Source: Streptomyces sp. NRRL B-24085
GTDB lineage: Bacteria; Actinomycetota; Actinomycetes; Streptomycetales; Streptomycetaceae
Assembly (NCBI RefSeq): GCF_001282115.1
Contig: NZ_LJBR01000237.1
Span: 1 to 32,733 of the forward strand
Direction: 5' to 3'
Length of the DNA stretch: 32,733 nt
The translations under genes and the position numbers were made by a program. Below are positions 8,363 to 14,614 of this stretch, one piece after another. Each line of letters starts with the position of its first letter. Position 1 is the stretch's first letter. A model generated the notes under the pieces. That model did no database searches and was not told where the DNA came from. It was given only the letters and a program-made list of their open reading frames with translations.

Positions 8363-8921
8363 TGAGCACCCTTTCGAGCAGTGTCACGTCTGGCTGGCCG
8401 CCGGCGTTCTCGTCGCCGCCGGGCTGATGGATGGCGACCAGGCCCGCCTCCGCCAAGTCGGCGACGAGGATCCTGGCCACGCCGAGAGGGATCGTCAGGA
8501 GCGCCGAGATCTCGGCCACCGACTTGATCTCACGGCAGAGGTTGCAGATCCGCTGATGCTCGGGCAACTGGCCCTGCATCTGGTGCGGCTGCGCGGTGGT
8601 GTGCACCAGCGCCTCGATGGCGAGCTGGTAGCGCGGGCGAGTCCGGCCGCCGGTCATGGCGTACGGACGCACCAAGGGGTTGTTGGACGCCCCGGCGGGC
8701 GCCGGCTCGGAGCGCCGCTGCGGCTGCACGGGCTGGATGCGCGGGGCCGGCGGCTGGTCGTACGGCGACGGCCCGGGGCCCTGGGGCGTGTACGGCTGCT
8801 GGGGCCGCTGGCTCGGTGCGGAGGGGAAGTTGTAGCGGTTCGGGTTCTGGGAACCGTCGTTCTGACCCTGGCCAGGGCCGTACGACCAATTGCCAGATGA
8901 ACCACCTGGGGGTGTTGCCAC
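8343..8921 (-). CDS. cvnC: Conservon DUF742 protein CvnC (first copy)
   Basis: 192 residues from GTG at 8921, which has an excellent GGAGGAGGAGAG ribosome site directly upstream; an ATG ten codons earlier would cover that site and is rejected. The last ~110 residues are the DUF742 domain, a winged-helix-like fold: LVRPYAMTGGRTRPRYQLAI, LPEHQRICNLCREIKSVAE, then IPLGVARILVADLAEAGLV. The first ~80 residues are Pro/Gln/Gly-rich and disordered, a segment nearly absent from the second copy. The two Cys of CNLC are also present as CHLC in the paralogue. Its biochemical role is not established beyond membership of the CvnA-D complex. Confidence 0.93.
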   Translation of the reverse strand: MATPPGGSSGNWSYGPGQGQNDGSQNPNRYNFPSAPSQRPQQPYTPQGPGPSPYDQPPAPRIQPVQPQRRSEPAPAGASNNPLVRPYAMTGGRTRPRYQLAIEALVHTTAQPHQMQGQLPEHQRICNLCREIKSVAEISALLTIPLGVARILVADLAEAGLVAIHQPGGDENAGGQPDVTLLERVLSGLRKL

Positions 8922-9021
8922 TTTCTCTCCTCCTCCGACTGTGCCAGGCACCCATCACTCTGTGTGGAGCCGCGTCCCGAAACCTTACGGCCCCGGGACG
9001 CCAAAACGCACCGTCTGTCTG

Positions 9022-9435
9022 TCAGTTGAGCAGGCTGCCCTGGAGCTCCGCACGCAGATCGGGCGTCAGAACCGTACCGGCACGGTCCACCAGGAGAGCC
9101 ATCTCGTACCCGATGAGGCCGATGTCCGCCTCCGGGTGTGCGAGAACCGCGAGCGACGAACCGTCGGAGATGGACATGATGAACAGGAATCCCCGCTCCA
9201 TCTCCACAACGGTCTGGTTCACGCTGCCGCCCTCGAAGATCCGCGAGGCACCCGCGGTCAGCGAGGTCAGACCGGAGGCGACGGCCGCCAACTGGTCGGC
9301 ACGGTCGCGCGGAAAGCCTTCGGACATCGCCAGAAGGAGTCCGTCGGCGGAGACCACCACCGTGTGGGACACCCCCGGGGTGTTGTCCACGAAGTTGGTG
9401 ATCAACCAGTTCAGGTTCTGCGCCGCCTGGCTCAT
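9022..9435 (-). CDS. cvnB: Conservon Roadblock/LC7 protein CvnB (first copy)
   Basis: 137 residues. Roadblock/LC7 fold of the type that forms dimers and acts on MglA-like GTPases. The start MSQAAQNLNWLITNFVDN is identical in both copies; the ATG at 9435 is 10 nt after the cvnA stop. An in-frame GTG at 9444 would add three residues, but its equivalent in the second copy is TTG, so the shared ATG is preferred. Core strands include HTVVVSADGLLLAMSEGFPR, RIFEGGSVNQTVVEMERGFL and LAVLAHPEADIGLIGYEMAL. In the conservon it probably links CvnA to CvnD as regulator or scaffold. About 100 nt separate it from cvnC. Confidence 0.94.
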   Translation of the reverse strand: MSQAAQNLNWLITNFVDNTPGVSHTVVVSADGLLLAMSEGFPRDRADQLAAVASGLTSLTAGASRIFEGGSVNQTVVEMERGFLFIMSISDGSSLAVLAHPEADIGLIGYEMALLVDRAGTVLTPDLRAELQGSLLN

Positions 9436-9445
9436 CGGGCTCACA

Positions 9446-12400
9446 CTAACGCTCCTGGTTGTAGGTGCTGTCAGGACCGAAGCCCTGGCCGTTCGTTTCA
9501 CTGCCTGCGTTGCGGCCCCGCTGGACACCGCGGCGCAGGTTGCTCAGCCTGCCCCGGACGTCCTCGGGGGCGCGGGAGACCTGTGGGCCTCCCTGGTGGG
9601 TGGCTTCGGCGGCTCCCTCGACCAGGTTGGCCTTGGGGACCCGCCGCGGCAGGCCGGAGGAGGTGACCCCGCCCGCCTTGGGCTTCCGGAGCTGGGAGGC
9701 CTGCTGCCACCGCGCGTCGTTGGCCGAACGCCAGATGTCGCCGCCGCCGTTGCTCTCCGGCGCCGATGCCGACGGCTCCTGGTTCGCGTTCCGCGTGCCG
9801 TTCGAGCCGCTCCCGGTGGAGCCACGGCGGGGGAGCCCGGCGTCGGTCAGCTCGTGACCCACGGAGGCGGGGGCCGGCCCCGGACGGTCGAAGCCTACGC
9901 GGTCACGCTCACTCACGTCAGCGGCCTGTACGGATTCCGCTTCCGGAGCGTACTGGTCCGGGTAGCCGCCCCGGTAACCGTCCGACTGCGGCCAGTCATC
10001 CTGGTAGCGGCGCTCCTCGAAGCCCGAGAAGGTCTCCGGGGCGGCGGCGTGCACCGCCGCGGGCTCCTCCTGGACCGGCTCCGCATAGGAGGGCTCCGGG
10101 TAGCCGCCGCCCTGCGAGAACGTGTCGTTCTGCGGCAGGCCGCCGTTCTGCGCGAAGTACGGCTCCTCGTACGCCGGACGGTTCGGCTCCTCGTACGCCG
10201 TCTGCCGCTGCTCCTCGTACGGAGCCTGCTGCGCCTCCTCGTACGGCGTCTGCTGGTCGTACGCGGCCGGCTGCTGCTCGGCATAGCCGTTGCGGCCGTT
10301 GTCGTAGCCGTTCTGCTGGGCGCCGGAGGAGGCGTCGAACCCGTCGCCGTACGACGGCTCAGGGCCCTGCAGGGCGGCCGGCTGGTCCTGGTTCTGGGAC
10401 TCCAGGGCCGCGCGCCGCTCCTCGCGCATCAGGGAGCGGCCGACCGGGTCCAGCTCGCGTATGTCGTCCGGGACCTCGGAGTAGCGGCTGTCGTCGAAGC
10501 CGAGCTCCGCGGCCGTACGCATGGGCAGACCGTTGTTGAAGTCCTCGCCCTGGTACTGCTGCTCCGGCATGATCTGCGAGACGGTGAACTCGTCGCCGCC
10601 CGGCTGCTGCTCGCCACCGCCACCATGGGTGATCGCGTCGGGCAGCATGACCAGCGAGGTGGTGCCGGCCTGCTCGCCCGAGGGGCGGAGCTGGACTCGG
10701 ATGCCGTGCCGGTCGGACAGCCGGCCGACCACGAACAGACCCATGCGCTGCGAGATCGCGGCGTCCACGGTCGGCGGGTTGGCCAGCTTGTGGTTGATGT
10801 CCGCGAAGTCCTCGGCGGTCAGGCCGATGCCCTTGTCGTGGATCTCGATCATGATGCGGCCGTCGGGCAGCCGGGTCGCGGTGACGCGGACCTTGGTCTG
10901 CGGCGAGGAGAACGTCGTGGCGTTCTCCAGGAGCTCGGCGAGCAGGTGCACGAGGTCGGTGACCGCGCGGCCGTGGATCTCGGCCTCCGGGACGCCGGAC
11001 AGCTCGATGCGCTCGTACTGCTCCACCTCGGAGGAGGCGGCGCGCAGCACGTCGACCAGCGGGACCGGCTGGTCCCAGCGGCGGCCGGGCTCCTCGCCGG
11101 CGAGGACCAGGAGGTTCTCGCCGTTGCGGCGCATACGGGTCGCGAGGTGGTCCAGGCGGAAGAGGTTCTCCAGCTGGTCCGGGTCCGCCTCGTTGTTCTC
11201 CAGGTCGGTGATCAGGGTGAGCTGGCCCTCGATCAGCGACTGGTTGCGGCGGGACAGGTTGGTGAAGATCGCGTTGATGTTGCCCCGCAGCAGGGCCTGC
11301 TCGGAGGCGAGCCGGACGGCCTCGCGGTGGACCTGGTCGAAGGCGCGGGCGACCTCGCCGATCTCGTCCTTGGTGGTGATCGGGATCGGCGCGACCCGGG
11401 TGTCGACCCGGCCCGGGTCGGTGCGCGAGAGCTGGTCGACCAGCATCGGCAGGCGCTGCTCGGCGATGCCGAAGGCGGCGTTGCGGAGCTGGCGCATGGA
11501 GCGGGACATCTGCCGGGCGACCGCGCCGGCCAGGATGAACGCGAGGAGCAGGGCCACCACGACGGCGGCACCCACGATGAACGCGTCACGCTTGGCGCTG
11601 TCGGCGATGCTCGCGGCCTCGTTCACCGCGGTGTCGGCGAGATCGGTCTCGATCTGGCGGTAGGCGTTGTACTTGAGGGTGTTGACCGCCCACCAGTTCT
11701 CCGCGGTGACGCCGTCCTTGCCGAGCGCCTGACGGGCGCTCTCGTCCATCGACGGGAGCTGCGCGATGCTCGCGACCATCTCCGTCGGGTTGGACGGCGG
11801 CGGGACGTAGTCGGGGTTCTTGGCGGCGGCCTCCTTGGCCAGCGCCGCGCCCTCCGTCTGGATCTGCTTCTTCGCGGTGTCGAGCTTGGCCGCGTCGGCC
11901 TCGGTGCCACCGCCGACGTACTCCTCGACGGCGATGCCCTCCAGGTACGCGTACGAGGACAGGGCGACCTTCTGGCTGGCGAAGCTGCTCAGCCCGGGGC
12001 CCGGCTTGATCAGCAGGTGCATGCCGATGGAGCGCTGGAGCGACAGCGCCGCCTTGGTGAGCTCGATGGCGTAGACGGTACGGCCGTAGCTGGTGATGTT
12101 TCCGGTGCCGAGACCGAGCTCGTTGGCGAACTCGGTCAGCGGGTGCGCGACCTGGGTGTAGCCCTCCTCGGTCTTCACCCCGGTCAGCTTGGAGGAGGTG
12201 TAGGCGCCGGCGCGCAGCGTCTGGAGGTTTCCCTCGCCGTCCCGGAACAGCTTGAGGCGGCGCTCCAGGCCCGCCTTCTGCGGCATGTTCTGGGCGGCCT
12301 CGTCGAAGACGTCCGCGGCCTCGTCGGTCTTCTTGCGGGCGGCGACGACCGTGGCGTTGTCCTGCCCCTGGCCGCTGAGCAGCGGGGCGGCGGTGCTGTC

Positions 12401-12724
12401 ACGCTCGTTGTAGAGGGCGTCGGCGTAGCTGAGAGCGGCCCGCACCAGACGCGCGGTGCTCTCCGCGTCCTCGGCCTCCCGCCAGGTGTCGATCGAGCTC
12501 TTGACCTGGAAGCCGCCCATGACGAGGCCGACGATCACGGGTATGAGCAGGATCGCGTTCAGCCGGGTGGGCACCCGCCAGTTGCGCGGGGAGAACCGGC
12601 CGCCGCTGGACGGCGGCGCGGCCGTCGGCTCGGGACCGGGCACAGGGGCGGGCGCCGCTCCGCGCGGCGGCGGGGTGAAGTTGCCCCGGGCCGACGGCTC
12701 GGGACCGTTCTTGCTTCGCCTCAC
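9446..12724 (-). CDS. cvnA: Conservon sensor-kinase-like membrane protein CvnA (first copy)
   Basis: 1092 residues, GTG at 12724 with GAGAGG 11 nt upstream. Order: disordered Pro-rich N-terminus (1-45), TM1 (~56-74), a helical extracellular NIT-like sensor region (~75-380), TM2 (~381-402), HAMP linker, then kinase-like region. The His-box analogue is LDHLATR with His526, the N-box is HLLAELLENATTF with Asn601, G1 is DKGIG (630-634), and G2 lies in MGLFVVGRL. A ~390-residue disordered cytoplasmic tail follows with repeated YEEP-like units (YEEAQQAP, YEEQRQTA, YEEPNRPA, YEEPYF) and a C-terminal block shared with the other CvnA. No response regulator is nearby; CvnA proteins are thought to signal through CvnB-D and resemble a receptor rather than a classic two-component kinase. 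Whether it autophosphorylates is unknown. Confidence 0.95.
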   Translation of the reverse strand: MRRSKNGPEPSARGNFTPPPRGAAPAPVPGPEPTAAPPSSGGRFSPRNWRVPTRLNAILLIPVIVGLVMGGFQVKSSIDTWREAEDAESTARLVRAALSYADALYNERDSTAAPLLSGQGQDNATVVAARKKTDEAADVFDEAAQNMPQKAGLERRLKLFRDGEGNLQTLRAGAYTSSKLTGVKTEEGYTQVAHPLTEFANELGLGTGNITSYGRTVYAIELTKAALSLQRSIGMHLLIKPGPGLSSFASQKVALSSYAYLEGIAVEEYVGGGTEADAAKLDTAKKQIQTEGAALAKEAAAKNPDYVPPPSNPTEMVASIAQLPSMDESARQALGKDGVTAENWWAVNTLKYNAYRQIETDLADTAVNEAASIADSAKRDAFIVGAAVVVALLLAFILAGAVARQMSRSMRQLRNAAFGIAEQRLPMLVDQLSRTDPGRVDTRVAPIPITTKDEIGEVARAFDQVHREAVRLASEQALLRGNINAIFTNLSRRNQSLIEGQLTLITDLENNEADPDQLENLFRLDHLATRMRRNGENLLVLAGEEPGRRWDQPVPLVDVLRAASSEVEQYERIELSGVPEAEIHGRAVTDLVHLLAELLENATTFSSPQTKVRVTATRLPDGRIMIEIHDKGIGLTAEDFADINHKLANPPTVDAAISQRMGLFVVGRLSDRHGIRVQLRPSGEQAGTTSLVMLPDAITHGGGGEQQPGGDEFTVSQIMPEQQYQGEDFNNGLPMRTAAELGFDDSRYSEVPDDIRELDPVGRSLMREERRAALESQNQDQPAALQGPEPSYGDGFDASSGAQQNGYDNGRNGYAEQQPAAYDQQTPYEEAQQAPYEEQRQTAYEEPNRPAYEEPYFAQNGGLPQNDTFSQGGGYPEPSYAEPVQEEPAAVHAAAPETFSGFEERRYQDDWPQSDGYRGGYPDQYAPEAESVQAADVSERDRVGFDRPGPAPASVGHELTDAGLPRRGSTGSGSNGTRNANQEPSASAPESNGGGDIWRSANDARWQQASQLRKPKAGGVTSSGLPRRVPKANLVEGAAEATHQGGPQVSRAPEDVRGRLSNLRRGVQRGRNAGSETNGQGFGPDSTYNQER

Positions 12725-12784
12725 TCGACCAACAACCTCTCGGAGGGGTCGGCACCTACGTTGTGCCGCAGTCTCTCAGAGCCC

Positions 12785-12818
12785 AGTACGTCATCGACTA
12801 GTGAGTACGTCTTTGACT
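12785..12818. repeat. Imperfect 15-nt direct repeat upstream of cvnA
   Basis: AGTACGTCATCGACT (12785-12799) and AGTACGTCTTTGACT (12804-12818), 13 of 15 identical, 4 nt apart (19-nt period), 60-95 nt upstream of the cvnA GTG. This arrangement suits a tandem-binding activator or response-regulator-like protein; no such protein is known for this site. Confidence 0.5.
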
Positions 12819-12924
12819 ATTGGGCAGTTCAGGCATTCCAGCACGACGGCCAGCGCACCTCCAAACAGTGGTACGCGGGGATTCCGCGTGATGTAAGCCC
12901 CAGATAAAACGGTCATAAAGAGCG

Positions 12925-12946
12925 AGCCCCGTCAAATGACGGGGCT
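12925..12946 (-). terminator. Terminator downstream of the second conservon
   Basis: Perfect 10-bp inverted repeat AGCCCCGTCA / TGACGGGGCT separated by AA. On the minus strand it is followed by a T-rich stretch (CGCTCTTTATGACCGTTTTA), so it would end transcription coming from cvnD at 13127, about 180 nt beyond its stop, before the next conservon's promoter. Confidence 0.7.
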
Positions 12947-13126
12947 GTTGTGCGCGCAGCGAGACCGGTTGGCAACCACGCGTGGCCGTACCACCCGATT
13001 CCTCTGCCGAAACGTTATGAACACCGGGGCCGACCGTGTCCAAGGCCACAGCCGGCTCCGGGACATCTACGACAACTGCCGTATGACGCTTTTGATTTGG
13101 GAGCTGGTCGACATGTCTTCGGGGCG

Positions 13127-13702
13127 TTACCGCAGACGTGCCATGAGGGCGTGCTCGACCAGGGTGATCAGGGCACTCTTGGCGTCCGACCGGTGCCGGG
13201 CGTCCGTCGTGATGATCGGTGCGTCCGGCCCGATCTGCAGGGCCTCGCGCACCTCCTCGGGAGCGTACGGCTGGTGCCCGTCGAAGCCGTTGAGGGCCAC
13301 GACGAAGGGCAGGCCGCTGTTCTCGAAGTAGTCGACCGCCGGGAAGCAGTCGGCAAGGCGCCGGGTGTCGACCAGGACGACCGCGCCGATGGCGCCGCGG
13401 ACCAGGTCGTCCCACATGAACCAGAAGCGGTCCTGTCCGGGCGTACCGAAGAGGTACAGGATCAGGTCCTGGTCGAGCGTGATGCGGCCGAAGTCCATGG
13501 CGACCGTGGTGGTCGTCTTGTCCCCGGTGTGGGTGAGGTCGTCGATGCCCGCGCTCGCGGACGTCATCACGGCCTCCGTGCGCAGCGGGTTGATCTCGGA
13601 GACCGCGCCGACGAACGTGGTCTTGCCCACGCCGAAGCCGCCCGCCACCACGATCTTCGCGGAGGTGGTGGCCCGCCCCGCGTCAGAGCTTGCGAAGTCC
13701 AC
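13127..13702 (-). CDS. cvnD: Conservon GTP-binding protein CvnD (second copy)
   Basis: 191 residues, start at 13702, overlapping cvnC by 20 nt exactly as in the other conservon. P-loop GGFGVGKT at 21-28, FGTPGQDRF at ~86-93, NGFD at 138-141; Gly again replaces the DxxG aspartate. It differs from the first copy mainly in the first ~13 residues (two shorter) and in a handful of conservative changes in the last third (for example NPDE to APEE). The mid-gene DNA is identical to the first copy. By recalled S. coelicolor synteny this is the cvn1 GTPase. Co-existence of two almost identical switch regions suggests they could share CvnB partners. Confidence 0.95.
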   Translation of the reverse strand: MDFASSDAGRATTSAKIVVAGGFGVGKTTFVGAVSEINPLRTEAVMTSASAGIDDLTHTGDKTTTTVAMDFGRITLDQDLILYLFGTPGQDRFWFMWDDLVRGAIGAVVLVDTRRLADCFPAVDYFENSGLPFVVALNGFDGHQPYAPEEVREALQIGPDAPIITTDARHRSDAKSALITLVEHALMARLR

Positions 13703-14081
13703 TGAGCACCCTTTCGAGCAGCGTCACATCGGGAGCGCCGCCGTTGTTCTCGTCGCCGCCCGGCTGGTGGATGGCCACCAGGCCGGCCTCGGCGAGGTCC
13801 GCGACGAGGATCCTGGCCACCCCGAGCGGCATGGCGAGCAGTGCCGAGACCTCGGCGACCGACTTCACCTCACGGCACAGGTGGCAGATGCGCTGGTGCT
13901 CGGGGAGGAGCCCCATCAGTGCCGCCGGGTCGGCCGTGGTGCTGATCAGGGCCTCGATGGCGAGCTGGTAGCGCGGCCGGGTCCGGCCGCCGGTCATCGC
14001 GTACGGACGTACCAGCGGCTGGTCGCCCTCATCCTCGTACGGCTCCGCGTACGGATCATGAGAGGCGGTGGGCGGGGTCAT
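13683..14081 (-). CDS. cvnC: Conservon DUF742 protein CvnC (second copy)
   Basis: 132 residues, ATG at 14081 with GGAGG 4 nt upstream. Consists of a short acidic N-terminus (PYAEPYEDEGDQ) and the DUF742 domain: LVRPYAMTGGRTRPRYQLAI, LPEHQRICHLCREVKSVAE, then MPLGVARILVADLAEAGLV, and an ending VTLLERVLSGLRKL identical to that of the first copy. It is 60 residues shorter than the first copy because the Pro/Gln-rich extension is missing. About 110 nt separate it from cvnB. Confidence 0.94.
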   Translation of the reverse strand: MTPPTASHDPYAEPYEDEGDQPLVRPYAMTGGRTRPRYQLAIEALISTTADPAALMGLLPEHQRICHLCREVKSVAEVSALLAMPLGVARILVADLAEAGLVAIHQPGGDENNGGAPDVTLLERVLSGLRKL

Positions 14082-14191
14082 GAATCCTCCGGGCGGGACA
14101 GCAAGTCGATCTGGCTAGCCGTCTGGTGGGGCCGGTGGGGGGATTGTGGCGGCCGGACGGTGATTTGGTGAGACGGGTGGATCCGGTCGGG

Positions 14192-14605
14192 TCAGTGGAG
14201 CAGACTGCCTTGCAGCTCGGCTCGCAGATCGGGCGTGAGCACTGCTCCCGCACGGTCGACGAGCAGTGCCATCTCGTAGCCGACGAGGCCGATGTCGCAT
14301 TCCGGGTGCGCGAGGACCGCGAGCGAGGAACCGTCCGAGACGGACATGAGGAAGAGGAATCCCCGCTCCATCTCCACGACGGTCTGGGCCACGCTGCCGC
14401 CCTCGAAGATCCGTGAGGCGCCCGCCGTGAGCGAGGTCAGCCCCGACGCGACGGCCGCCAGCTGGTCGGCACGGTCGCGCGGGAAGCCCTCGGACATCGC
14501 CAGCAGAAGGCCGTCGGCGGACACGACGACGGTGTGGGACACCCCTGGGGTGTTGTCCACGAAGTTGGTGATCAACCAGTTGAGGTTCTGTGCCGCCTGG
14601 CTCAT
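14192..14605 (-). CDS. cvnB: Conservon Roadblock/LC7 protein CvnB (second copy)
   Basis: 137 residues, ATG at 14605, 9 nt after the cvnA stop. Nearly identical to the first copy: the differences I see are N-to-A in GGSVxQT, conservative I/L and I/V changes in the GFLF-MS strand, A-to-C in HPExD, I-to-V in IGLxGYE, T-to-A in DRAGxVL, and N-to-H at the last residue. This is the most conserved component between the two conservons, implying the Roadblock surface is constrained by shared or equivalent partners. Confidence 0.95.
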   Translation of the reverse strand: MSQAAQNLNWLITNFVDNTPGVSHTVVVSADGLLLAMSEGFPRDRADQLAAVASGLTSLTAGASRIFEGGSVAQTVVEMERGFLFLMSVSDGSSLAVLAHPECDIGLVGYEMALLVDRAGAVLTPDLRAELQGSLLH

Positions 14606-14614
14606 CGGGCTCAA

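Larger units (their letters stand above)
12725..13126. other. Intergenic region between the two conservons
   Basis: About 400 nt with no coding-like frame on either strand. It contains the leader of the downstream cvnA (minus strand), the direct repeat at 12785-12818, and the hairpin at 12925-12946. The part nearest cvnD (12947-13126) is its 3' untranslated stretch; I see no further structure there. AT content rises around 12785-12830 and 12890-12925, consistent with promoter DNA for the first conservon. Confidence 0.6.

Noticed and set aside
8816..12907. Very long open frame (about 1360 codons) on the plus strand opposite cvnA
   Set aside because: It is the antisense of a clear CvnA gene; such open frames arise from the high G/C third-position bias. 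Its translation is low-complexity with no domain.
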